Shown here: one piece after another, positions 21,931 to 32,908 of the stretch
Layout: every line of letters starts with the position of its first letter
Numbering within the stretch: the stretch's first letter is position 1
NCBI GenBank assembly: GCA_900095095.1
Contig: FMBT01000589.1
Span: 1 to 41,055, forward strand
DNA length: 41,055 nt
DNA from: Fragilariopsis cylindrus CCMP1102
Lineage: Eukaryota > Bacillariophyta > Bacillariophyceae > Bacillariales > Bacillariaceae
Direction of reading: 5' to 3'
The notes under the pieces: model-generated
What the model saw: only the letters and a program-made list of their open reading frames with translations
Database searches by the model: none
What the model was told of the DNA's origin: nothing
Position numbers and translations under genes: made by a program

Positions 21931-22770
21931 TTACTGACGGATTTTTCTTCGCGTGGATGGAAACTTCCAATTGTAATTATTTGTGACAGGATCCGGTCCC
22001 AAAAATTCCATATCATCACCTGGATTATCTGTTGTTCTATCATATCGTCTTAGATTGGAACTTTTAATCTTACTGTATTCGTTATTGCCTCTTTCCTCAC
22101 CAATTCGAACTATGTATCTACCAATACTATTTAGGTATTTTCCTACAAAGCACATCCTTCCATTTAAATCTGATCGGGATTGTAGACCAAATAGTTCACA
22201 CCGACGTCCACCGAAAGGATTTTCTAACATATTTAAGAGCTTCTTATTATTTAATCTTCGAGCATAACCAATTGCGTCATTTCCTTCTACTACTCTAGTA
22301 TTTTTGCTTGCCCCCTATTCGAGTAGTAAAAACAGCATCCGAATAATGTTGGTCATAGTTATTGTTAGCTCCCTTACAGGCATGTAACAATGGTGTTCCT
22401 CCAATATCATCAATACTATCAACATTAGGATTAAATTTTTGTAATAAAAGCAATGCAAAATACTTATGACCTTCCTATAATGCTAGGTTGAGAATACTGT
22501 TTCCAAAACCATTTGAGGATGATTTGAAATTTATACGATCTTCTGACCCATCATCTCCATCGTCACATGATGGCGCACGTAACCAATTTAACACTACTTC
22601 AACCTCACCATTAAATACTGCAAACATAATCTGATCGGGGACTTCCTCGCGTACGTCGTCGTCGTCGTCGTCATCATCTTCATTGAGTATGTCGGTACCA
22701 TCACCAATCTCTTCCTCAAGAAGACGAATTTTGTTTGTTATTTGCCTCCACCAGTAATTCAAGTCGACAT
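21931..22770 (-). pseudogene. Ankyrin-repeat protein gene with frame breaks and an in-frame stop
   Basis: Pieces in order on the minus strand: ATG at 22770 followed after three codons by a shift; NYWWRQITNKIRLLEEEIG, an Asp run, IMFAVFNGEVEVVLNWL and SSNGFGNSILNLAL; TAG at 22477-22475; the same frame continues EGHKYFALLLLQKFNPNVDS and DDIGGTPLLHACKGANNNY (ankyrin helices); a shift at a C5/G5 run (22311-22315); then TRVVEGNDAIGYARRLNNKK and the C-terminal NGRMCFVGKYLNSIGRYIVR motif seen in algal ankyrin/MYND-type proteins. Two shifts fit one-base losses in homopolymers (22761-22762 and 22311-22315), but the TAG is a substitution-type lesion. It is either a young pseudogene or a badly called allele. 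Function of this family is unknown. Confidence 0.65.
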
Positions 22771-23413
22771 TTAAGTAACATCTGTTTGTTCTTCGGGTGA
22801 TTTAGACTGGATCATATACGAATACACTCCTCATCTAAATTTTCCATAATTATAACAAGTATCAGGGTAAGGGGGATATGGAGGATCATTGAGTATAACT
22901 TCATTCCATTTTAAATTCGATTGATAAAAATCAAGTTGTGAATAACATCTGACGTGTGACAGGAACCCGAACTCACAGCGATTTTATCGGACATCTTTTT
23001 CTTATGAATATATATATACTATAAGTAATATAAAGACAGGGTGTCCTTCTTCCTGTCGATTTTGACTATTAGTGATTAGTAATGTTGTGTGCACATCGTC
23101 ATCACATCGTTCATCGTTCGATGTTGAGTTTTTTGTAGTTTGAAATTTGAAAGTCGAAAAGTAACGGTAAGTACAGTAAAAGTCATGAAATAATATTTTT
23201 TGATCGGAGGTAGGTTTCAGTCGTGCGCGCTAGATTCACTGCGTGTAATTGAAGGTATTTTTATTCTCTTGTCTCTTGTTCAACCTGTTCACCTAACTTT
23301 ACTGTATCACAACATCACAACATCGTCACAAACAAAGCTATCATGCTCACAAAAAGACGAACAAGAAATTAATACATCACGACTACCGTATCGATTCAAT
23401 AGAGTTGTTAAAG
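22771..23413. promoter_or_regulatory. Divergent upstream region, ankyrin gene / two-helix membrane protein
   Basis: About 640 bp with no supported gene. It includes GTAAGTACAGTAAAAG near 23166-23181 and TTACTGTATC near 23300. A 75-codon open stretch from 23200 is low-quality and rejected. The minus-strand frame 23307-23594 overlaps the real plus-strand gene. Confidence 0.4.
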
Positions 23414-24405
23414 ATGAACCATGATTACGAAACAAGGCAAATACTACGGAAAGAGCCTCTATATCGAAAATTATATTCGTCACTGCTCCAAGAGCATCGA
23501 GGGATCCTGCAAGCGCAACCAACAAAAGATGAAAACAGCACAACGACAACAACGACGACAATAACGACGCAACACCATTATGACGACACAACAAACCATC
23601 AACAACAACACCACCAATTCGAAGACGAAAACCAGATATTGAACACTATATTCCAGACTGAAATGAAAAATATTTTAGTAGGAGTGGGAGCGTCATTGGC
23701 TGCAGTAGCATCACTTCGCTTTGTGAGAAGCAGCTATGCTAGCTCGACTGTATTTGGTTCCGTGAAAGCCAAGGCTATGCAAGCAGCGATAATAGAGGGG
23801 AAGAAAAGAGGAACAGATACATTCCAAAAGAATTTTTGTACGACAGACTATTACGACTTTATAATATAGTATTTACATCGTTATGTTATTGATTAATGTA
23901 TTATCTAGATTATTTTTTCGAATCAGTCAGTCGATACATACTCAACATCCTGTCTACATTTTTGTTTTTCCTTTTAATTTTCGAACTAATTATATCACAC
24001 GACGTAGCCTATTTGGTGGAGGGTACGTTTTCAATTTGGGTAGGATATCGATGTTATGACTATACCTCTCATCGTTCGAAAGACAGTATGAACGCGATTG
24101 CAGAATTACCACTGTGTAGTGGTCGAAGTCGTGTGGCGGATGCTCTTTGTCCCGAATGGAATCAAATTACGAACACACAAATTCCTTCTTCATTTTGGCA
24201 GGCGCTGGAAGATGGAAAAATACAAGATGAACGTACCTGGTTCGCAATTCAAAGTTTTTCCACCAACTGCGAAAGGCGTCGAGCCGTAGAGAAATCGATC
24301 CGTAATAGAGACTTGTCAATACCTGGAGAACAACCAGTTGTACTAACCGAACGAGTTCCATCAGAGGAAGAGAAAATTGTGTCAGATATTGTCCACGCTT
24401 ATTAA
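23414..24405 (+). CDS. Hypothetical membrane protein with hydrophobic core and charged C-terminal domain
   Basis: I do not recognise this family. Two exons, 23414-23837 and 23909-24405, fit with a 71-bp intron (donor GTACGA, acceptor TATCTAG) and give 306 residues. N-terminus: charged, with RQILRKEPLYRKLYSSLLQE, then a Thr/His/Gln low-complexity block (about 43-75). Next, ILVGVGASLAAVASLRFVRS is a first helix of small residues, and RYILNILSTFLFFLLIFELI a strongly hydrophobic second. The soluble C-terminus has SIWVGYRCYDYTSHRSKDSM, CSGRSRVADALCPEWNQITN, ERTWFAIQSFSTNCERRRAV and four Cys. It ends in EEEKIVSDIVHAY. The ATG at 23414 is the first in frame. The regular C-terminal composition argues for a real, constrained protein, perhaps of mitochondrial or plastid membrane; that location is a guess. 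Confidence 0.65.
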
Positions 24406-25130
24406 TCATTCAAGATCTGGAAGACACATTTTTTTCTCTTTTCCAGTAACAAAACATACCTGCGTGTTTCAGGCTCAGTCTACTTATCAATGGAATAGAT
24501 AGCACACAATACTAAGTCAGATAGAAATAGACATTATATAAACGATCTGTCAAATAAGTTGTAATAACTTGATGGTTTCGTTCTCAATCGATCGTTCGTT
24601 ATATGCTGCTTAAAACTAACTACAGTATTTCTGACAATCTTCATTAATTGTGATGGATTTGAATGGACAATTCTGCTATAATAAGATATTGCGCAGTGTA
24701 AGTCAATGATATTTCTTCTTCTTCTATCACTAACTAGGAGCAGGACTAAATGTAGTACATAATGTGAATTGAAATTGATGCCTTATCAAATATAGCAAAT
24801 ACCTATACTAGCTAGAGGAAAGGAGGACCAGGGGTAGATCCTTCAATGCGCTTCATTATTCTGTAAAACCTTAAAAAACCTGAAATAGCTACTAGTTACC
24901 AGTTCAGTTTGTTGATCAAGAAGGTAATTCAAAGATGAGGTCATGAAGCAAACCACTGAAGTATTCAATATTCAATACACATCTTTTGACAAAGGTTCCC
25001 ATCCCATTCTTCCAAATTGATAGGGACAGTTTTCCTGAAAATTCTGTGGCACACCTTACTTGACATATACTTTGGTTTTCCTAACAAGTAATTATGGATT
25101 ACACAATTTTTTTAGATTGAAACTAGAAAT
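24406..25130. other. Intergenic, convergent region
   Basis: About 725 bp between two convergent 3' ends. All frames are stop-rich. A TTCTTCTTCTTCTA run lies near 24713-24726. Nothing else noted. Confidence 0.4.
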
Positions 25131-27188
25131 CTAAACTTGATCCTCTCGTGACCCACCACGGCCAAGATAGTAAGTTGCACCTTTTTTAACACAGATTCCC
25201 TTGACGGCATCTTTCAATCCTGCAGACCCCTGGCAAAATACAGTACATCCATTGGAAATTTCATTGTCGAGATCAACTCTGTTACGTTCCAAGGAAACAG
25301 TATCTGGTTTTTCTGCAAGCAAGTCTTGGAACCACAATGAATTGCGGATCGTATTTCTGCGACGTCGCTCTTTTCCTTCCTCCAATGACTTGGCATCAAT
25401 TGTTGTAAGTGCCCCTACTACTTCCAACTCGGCGGTACATGCAAGTTTTAACGCAAACTTGACTTCTTTCTTTTCGCAAAGGTATACTAGAGCTGAAATA
25501 GTTTCGTTTGCCCACTCGAAAAGATCCAAGTCTCGGGTGGAGTAGATAATGGAAATATTAGAGCGATATACCTCGTTCGAAGCACAATATTGCAAAGTAT
25601 CGATGATGAAATTGATTGCACTACCAGCAGCAAATATGACCAAAGGAGATGAATCATTGGCGCATAGAGCGTATCTGAGTGTTTCCGACATTTCTCCTTG
25701 CCTTGGTCCGGTGACAATCATATCGCACTTGGTACTTTCGTACATGCGCTCAGTGTGAGAAACCTTATCAGTTTTTATGGCAGGGATTCTGTGACGGCGA
25801 AACACCCGTACGACGACTCCAACATTCCAGTCGAAAGCATTATCTAAGTCATCTGTAAGATTTGCTCCGGAACGGTTCTCGAAGCAAGTAAAAACATGCT
25901 TTTCTTCAAAAATTGGAGAATCTTTTAGGCGCAATGCATAATCTGGCCCTATTGTTTCCGTGAGACCCGTTTTGTTCTTAAAATAAAGGACAATGAAATC
26001 GCTACTGATTACAACTTTTTTCACATAGGGAGAATCGTTGCGATGCCAATAGTTGCTGTAAACAATACTGTCAAGCATATAGAGAACAAACATGGGAGTG
26101 TTGAGGATCCATGAATGCGGATGGGAATGCCTCCTAACTGTATGCACGTGCGGGGAAAAGGTTAAATGAGGACTTGCAAAAAGTTAGCATGATCAACAAT
26201 CAGCATTGCAACATATATACGTTTTAATCTTACCTATGTCCACAAAGTACATAATATTTATAATGCGATGAAGTTGGATCCCAGCGTGCCAGTGATTTTG
26301 CAACCATTTGATACTGATTGGCATCAGAATAGCCAAGAAGAGAGTCATTTCGACCATGCGAAAAACATCATCTGCCTGTAGACCCATTTGTTTCAATTCT
26401 ACATTCGCGTCACCTGGCCAACAGCCATCAAATTCTTCTACCGAACACTTAGTTGGCGTCCTTTCAGAAACGGGCCATTCAAAGTTTCCTAGGATAACTT
26501 TGGCCGTATATCCATGAAAGATGCAGGGAAATAGAATACTCCAAACGTGTAACAAAGTAAGTACACAAAGGGCAATACCATTATAGACGTGTAGGCGTAT
26601 GTTTGCGTTAACCATATTGGTACAGTTCAAAACGTTCTTCGAAATGAAAGAATTTAGAAAGATATCTTCCAAACATTCCATGCGGGTCAGAAGGAGAAAA
26701 TTATAGCATACGATGGAATAGCGACCGCTGATGCGAGCAATACAATCGTAGAGAACAACAGACCATGGACCGGGCTTGTATCCTTCCATACGATCTCCAC
26801 CGGCACCACCAGCCCCAATGCTATATAATTGACGAGGCCAGAAGTTCCAGTCAAACCGGTCATAGATAGCAAGAAGACTGATAACGAGGAACTGTGTCCA
26901 CATGAATTGCTCGTATGTAATAAACGGTGGTGATATGGCGCCATCTTTGCTGCCTTTTGCTCCGAGCTCGTCATCTATCAACTGATCCTGGGTATTGCCG
27001 GCAGCAGTAGGGGAATCTTTCTCGTCGGTGTTGTGTTCAAAGATAACACTTGCATAAATACTGTTTTTTTTGGTAAGACCTGGCCTAAGTGATTCAGTAG
27101 GCTCGTCATCCTCCTCACGGAGGTTACGGGTGGAAGTATGCTCATTCCAGACAACGGAACTTCTGGTGATAGACCTTCTACAACTCAT
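25131..27188 (-). CDS. Ferric reductase / NADPH oxidase-like transmembrane flavocytochrome
   Basis: Exons 27188-26234 and 26137-25131; the phase-1 join gives YFVDIVRRHSHPHSWILNTP; 653 residues. Family members pass electrons from NAD(P)H through FAD and two hemes across a membrane, to ferric iron or oxygen. Seen here: a polar N-terminus, membrane segments from about residue 95, and heme-ligand spacing LHVYNGIALCVLTLLHVW (His-x13-His) paired with LHRIINIMYFVDIVRRHSHP. The FAD site is degenerate, HVFT instead of HPFT (EEKHVFTCFENRSG). The nucleotide-binding region has TGPRQGEMSETLRYAL and LVIFAAGSAINFIIDTLQY. The insert ECLEDIFLNSFISKNVLNCT in the membrane part is unusual. Whether it reduces iron or makes superoxide cannot be told. 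No frame lesion. Confidence 0.8.
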
Positions 27189-28656
27189 AGTTTATGTAGG
27201 GTTGGCAGGCGTAACAGTCTCAATTGTTCGGTACTACTGTATGCTAAAAAATAACCGGATTCTACTAGGTGAGAAGAAGACAATAAAAAAGATTGCAACA
27301 AATGGGATACAATTGTACTTGACACATTTTAATCAAAGAATATTTGTTTGCGCCAAACCGTCGTTGCTTATAAACTTACATTTTGATGTAGAGATCTCCG
27401 ATTTCGTCAAGCTTCGGTGACTATTAAGAAAGAAAAGTCAAACTGCACTTGCACGTACGACTTAATATCATTCTGTTTGAAACGAATAAATTGAGAATTG
27501 AATATTTATCACTTTTGAAACAAAAAAATAATTTGTAGTATGGCATGAGATATCATTGTACAGATGTACAGGTATGTACCATATATTCTATGTCGGAATC
27601 ATCATATTAGTAACCAGATACACGGTAATGTAGTTGAAATTATTCTTGCCTACTGTAATTAATTGAACCTTTTTCGAAATACATACTCTACGACTTGTAG
27701 GTCGCTTAGGGTATTCGCTGTTCTCCTTCTCCAGTTTCTTCGCGATGTGCGACTCCCCAAAAGAGAGTTGATGATAGTAAGGTATACGTCGTACAATAAA
27801 TGTTTCAAATTTTGCAGATTACTACTATGCTTGTTCATATGCTGTTTAAATTTCTATTTCTTTTTTGCATTGGCATTACACTCAAAACTTCACTTTAGCC
27901 TACCTAGTTAGGCGCCGCCATCTTATCAGAAATACCGTTGCTCAAAAAATGATTTTAAGTGAATGACATTGTATATAATAATATATTATTATAAGAGAAG
28001 GCGCGACTAATACGTCTAGTACTCGCGAATAATGCGACTAGCCTATGACGACTCACTATGTAACGCCGATATGAAATTTCCCTTATTCTTGCCCAATTCC
28101 CTTTGTTGTGTCCCCTCACAAACCACACATTTTTCTACCTAAATAGGAAATTACGTTTTTTGACGATTGTCTTTTTAGCCGCGTCGTACTGTATCACGAT
28201 AAATAAAAATCACTCAAGCTTCCAAAAAGCCTAGGAAGAAGAACATGATAATGATGTACCGTAGTACAGTAGTCGTATTTGTGGTTCTCCTACAGAAATA
28301 CTTTATGATTTTTACTACTAAGTTACTTTGGTACTTGTTAATTGAATCCATTTTTAACAATTGTTTTCTGACTTCGCTGTTTGCGCTACTTCGATAGGGA
28401 ACAGCTTTATACTGGGATCCTGCTTCTTTTAAAAAGCTTTCTTCGCTTCACACGCCAATATTTAAATCGACAATTTGACACAAGGTCGATTATACCTGAT
28501 CTATGAAGGCGCGACTAACGAAGTACTTCTACCTCGAAAATGACACATCAAGGGCCTATGTAAAAATATAATAAGTTTGTTCTTTTTTTGTGTCACAAAT
28601 AATTTTAATTATCCGCTGTAATTTAATTTCTAGATTTCTAGTTGTTGGTGGGATGC

Positions 28657-28814
28657 TGACGTCATATTGAGGACTCGACTCTCGACTGCCTCAAAATAAA
28701 AGTAAGAAGCAAAGCAATCAATCGTGTGAAAATAACTCGTTTATGTGACGTCATAGTACGTTTAAAGCGCAGGCGTTGTATAATGACGTCAGGTACATGA
28801 CTCGACTCAAAATA
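28657..28814. promoter_or_regulatory. Cluster of three TGACGTCA (CRE-like) palindromes with a paired motif
   Basis: TGACGTCA occurs at 28657-28664, 28746-28753 and 28784-28791; a fourth near-match TTACGTCA is at 29081-29088. The first and third are each followed within about 10 bp by GACTCGACT and then CTCAAAATA (28672-28698 and 28799-28814). TGACGTCA is the bZIP/CREB core, and CRE-like TGACGT elements are known to control CO2/cAMP-responsive genes in diatoms. Lying 470-620 bp before the protease start, this may be its enhancer. Confidence 0.55.
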
Positions 28815-29213
28815 GAGGATTCATTCGATAAACAAAAAAAGAAGATGATTGTTTCCAAGAACTTCGCGCCCATTGCGTACACATTTACGCAATACTAAGC
28901 TGTTTCTATTCATTATTTCTTCCCTCTCCAACGACAAACCTTAACATATTCAACGGTGAGAAGCGTCATCATCATCAATAATTAAATCAAACAAGCAATA
29001 CCTGTACAAGCCAGCACCCCATTGGGAATTTCGACGACTATCTTGTTTTGTCCATGCATAATATAAGCGACAACTAATTTTTACGTCATCACATCATCAT
29101 AGACAGAAACGTATGATTGCGTGATTTCATTCGATTGATCTTTAGAATCTATCACCTACAGTACCGATATATCATCTTCAATCTACGCAATATACGTCAA
29201 TTCTTTGAAGAAA

Positions 29214-29246
29214 AAAACAAACAAACAAACAAACAAACAAACAAAC
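29214..29246 (+). repeat. (AAAC)n microsatellite
   Basis: About seven to eight perfect AAAC/CAAA units, just upstream of the proposed protease start. Likely variable in length; no function assumed. Confidence 0.9.
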
Positions 29247-29279
29247 GATATTGCCTTAACATAATTATTGTTTGTTGCA

Positions 29280-32200
29280 ATGTTAGTCACAGTCGAATCT
29301 TCTTTTTCCCAATCATTATCATCGTCGTTGTCATCGCAAGAGCGAGAGCAACCATCTACTCCAATAATTTCCAATCAAAGTTCCCCAACAGAATGAATTA
29401 ACAGAAAAATCAGTCTACTTTCTTCACAACCATCATCATCATCATCATCGTCGTCGTCTACTAGTCCTGCTGGACAGCGACAACAAAACGAGGATGTTGA
29501 TGACAAAAGAAATTATAACGGCAATAAGGACGAGAAAAAAGAACAATGATTCGTTATATCAAAACAGCAGAACCAACATCAGAAGCAACAGCAGCATCAA
29601 TGATGACACCGTCCATCGTGGTGCTGCAATAGCAACAGTAGCTAAATTTTCTTGTCCAGACGAGGAACCACTTATCGTTCAATACTCAACAATTACCTCA
29701 TCTTCATCATCTCGACAACAGCAGCAGACGACGACAAAGAATAATACTACTACTACTACTACTACAAGGACTCAGAATCAGAATCACAATCAGAATAAAT
29801 ACATGATGATGAGTAGGGCCATAACGTCCAATTCTTCTACTGATGACAACGATGATGAGAATAAGGATTCAACAGCATACCACACCAACACGAACACGAT
29901 GATGGACGGCATGTCCCATTAATACCGAACAAGTTAACTGATCTAAACATGATTTCTTTTTGGGTGTGATTACTTCAGATCAGGAATTCCTGTCAAGATT
30001 CTTCGTCATAGTATTGGACAATTGTTCCATTTAGATGGATTATTTTATCTACCCCAATTCTTGTTTATGCCTGGTGGTACTGTTAGTAGGAGTAGTAGTT
30101 ATTGTAACAGTAACAATATCGCTCTCAATGGAGAACAACGACAACAACGACCACCACGTATGGGCGTATCTAGAAGTAGACGACTACAATATCGAAGACA
30201 ACGACGACGACGGTCAGCACAACAACGACGGGAACGACCTATTCATATTTTAGGATTACCCAATCAGGGACAGACTTGTTTTTTAAATTCTGTTATACAA
30301 TCATTAGCATCCTTGGAACCGTTTTTGGCATATTTAGAAGGGATTGTACAATTCCAAGAAGAAATGGAACAGTAGTGGTGGCATCATCATCAGCATCGTC
30401 GTCATCGTCAACATATGGACAGGATAACGATGATAATTACTATGATAATATTAATAGCAGCGAGCGAAAAGGAAATTCGTCTCCTTCCTTCAGTCAAGAA
30501 CTGTTGGATCTCTTGAAGGGAATCAACCACTTACCGGTAGAAGAGGAAATTGAAGACGATTTCTTTCAAGATGATGACGAAATTAGACAGTCAGACGGTG
30601 GGGGTGGGGTGTTTTTTCCAGTATTCTTGGTCAAAGGAGACGACGGCAACAAAGGCGAAAGAAGAAATTGGACCCGAAAGTTTTGTTACGTCAAATTGCG
30701 AAACGCAATCAACAATTTCATACGTATGGAATGGAACAACAAGACGCCCAGGAATTATTTGCTGCTTTGATGGAGGTTGTTATTGCCGATGCTGAATTAG
30801 ATTCATCATCGTCATCCGATCGAACGCTGGAGGCATACAACTCCAACTGCAGCAGCAGTAATAGTAATAGTATTAGCAATAGTGGTATCGGTAGTAGCGA
30901 GCCTTATTTTATAGGCAGTAATAGCTACTACGACAATAATAATAATGACGACGAGGATAGACTCATGACTTCTGTTTTTGCAAATACGATAAACGATAAA
31001 AGGGAGCGTATATCAAGAACAACAGCAACAGCAACTAATAGTGGCACGGGTTGGACATTAGGAGATGAGGATGGGAGCAACATTTTGTCGTTGTCTGGTC
31101 TTCTACTACGAATCAAGAAGAACAAACTAAGTCTTCATCCGAATCATATATTGATGATTCTCTAAGTGCTATATCAGTCACTAAATCGTGTTGTGGAAGT
31201 CAACAAAAGCAAGAAAAATATCATCATCGTTTCGCAGAAGAGAAGAAACAAGAGCACAACGATTGTCAAGGAAATACCGTCGATGTTACTTCTTTGCCGT
31301 CATCGTCTTCTTCTCATATAAAGGAATATAAACGACGGGAAAGTGAAAGTAACCATAGTAGTACTATTAACGGGTTTTCTTCGAGTTACAATCATCCACG
31401 ACAAAAACTTTCCATGTTGAAGAATAACACGAGAGGTACCATGTCTTCTATTACACCATCTCCATTGTCTGGTTGGCTTGGTTCTACTCTACGATGTTCT
31501 AAATGCAAACACGTTCGACCAATCCAAAATGCACCCTTCTTGGATATTCCTTTGGTTCCAACCTCGGTGCCAAACTATTTGTCAAAAGCATATAACTCTT
31601 CTACAGTGAAGCCTGTTTCTCCCAATACATCTTCACTACCTTCTTGTACATTAGATCAATGTCTTGCAGAATTCACTAGCGTCGAGAGAGTACAAGACGT
31701 CGAATGTCAATTTTGTACGATTCAAAAAGAGATAGACAATTTGGACGAAGAAGCCATGATGCTTCGAGGGGCTGTTGAAACCGCAGAAAAGCGAATCAAT
31801 AGAAAGAATAAAGGGAAACACAGCATTGATACCAGAAAAATAGATGATTCTACTGAACAAACCAAATATTTACGAGAAGAGCTTTCCAAAGTAGAGACGA
31901 TACTTCTCAAATTAAAGACGATGGATCCAGATGAAGATGACATTATTGAACGCTCTCTGGGATCTATTGTACAACAGAAGGACGATAGTTTTTTGCTTGG
32001 TTTTGAGAAGGAAACAAGTATACCGATACAACGTTGCGAGGCAAAAAGTGTCTTTTGTTGACAAGAACTCCATCCATTCTCTGTTGTCACATCCAACGTC
32101 GATACTACGATCCATTCAAAAATCGAATGGAAAAGTGTAATCAGTTTGTTGAATTTTCTCAATTCTTAGATCTAAGTCCATACTGTGTTTATGGCCCAAG

Positions 32201-32480
32201 AGCCATCACACCATGGGCGGCAGGATCATATTTGAATGAGGACGACAATGACCGACAAGGCATATCATGGAGTAGTAGCAATAACAACAGCAACAAGATG
32301 CCATATCGACTTCAGAGTGTGATAGAACATCAAGGGAATGCGTACGGTGGTCATTACGTTTCATACAGAAGAGATCACACAGGTTCTTGGTTTCGTATTT
32401 CGGATAGTAGAGTTGTGAAAGTCTCCTGGAGAGATGTTCAAACTTGCCAGGCATACATGTTATTCTACGAATCAATGTAG
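29280..32480 (+). CDS. Ubiquitin-specific protease (USP/UBP, C19), split over several frames
   Basis: Deubiquitinase of the USP fold. Cys box HILGLPNQGQTCFLNSVIQS at about 30244 with catalytic Cys in QTCFLN; then TYGMEQQDAQELFAALMEV (QQDAxE element); a zinc-binding CSKC ... CQFC pair with FLDIPLVP between; KCLLLTRTPSILCCHIQRRY; and the His box RLQSVIEHQGNAYGGHYVSY with the late DSRVVK and AYMLFYES. All key residues survive, but the frame changes near 30370, 30680, 31090 and at the A5 run 32043-32047, every time as if one base were missing. Upstream, 29280-30240 encodes Ser/Gln/Thr/Asn-rich sequence with further breaks and an in-frame TGA near 29394, so the true start is uncertain. A strong hydrophobic stretch (CLCLVVLLVGVVVIVTVTIS, frame of 30035) suggests an N-terminal membrane anchor as in USP30/UBP27, followed by an Arg-rich region. 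Confidence 0.82.
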
Positions 32481-32908
32481 CGTCGATTTGACGAAAGTTA
32501 ATGAAAATATCATAAAAGGTAGTGAAAGATTATATTTCTTTTTCTTTTCGAACCTTCTTCCAATCATGGAAGCCAAACAATCTATCTAGATACACAATCA
32601 CAACTCTACTAGAGGACAGAATTCTTAACAATTTCAGTGATACGAGATTGTTGCGTATATCATTATATGATACTGCCGAACGTTGAAAGATAAAAATCAT
32701 GCGCTATGTTCATTAACTACTAAACATTAGCTGTTCTGCTATCTAGTATCTTTTTGCAAATCTTAATTTCGCATTATTAGTATGTGTTTAAAGAGAATTA
32801 TGAATTATAAGTTATAAGTGTATTATGAATTTTGAAAAATGAATCAGCTGTGTATAGAATACAGCTGTCTATGAGGTAGCGCAATGGCTATGTATATAAA
32901 TACTAAAT
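32481..32908. other. Intergenic, convergent region
   Basis: About 430 bp between the protease stop and the ankyrin gene stop. It is stop-rich in all frames. GGTAGCGCAATGGC near 32875 looks like a tRNA D-arm but no T-arm or acceptor pairing follows. Nothing else seen. Confidence 0.45.

Larger units (their letters stand above)
27189..29279. other. 2.1-kb gene-free interval with repeated short elements
   Basis: The longest interval without a gene. Open stretches such as 27663-27911 have no coding character. It holds the 14-mer GAAGGCGCGACTAA twice (27997-28010 and 28505-28518), an AT palindrome TATAATAATATATTATTATA near 27973-27992, several TACTGTA/TACAGTA words (28188-28275) and the TGACGTCA cluster described separately. 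Large upstream regulatory DNA for the protease gene, or the remains of a lost gene, are both possible. Confidence 0.5.

Noticed and set aside
27663..27911. 82-codon open frame in the gene-free interval
   Set aside because: Phe/Leu/Cys-rich by composition only, no motif, no splice partners.
30366..30420. Very short introns to explain the protease frame changes
   Set aside because: GT..AG pairs here are 22 or 51 nt and give the wrong phase; the other breaks have no suitable sites.
32868..32900. Possible tRNA D-arm (GGTAGCGCAATGGC)
   Set aside because: No T-arm (GTTCRANNC), anticodon stem or acceptor pairing lies at the right distance on either strand.
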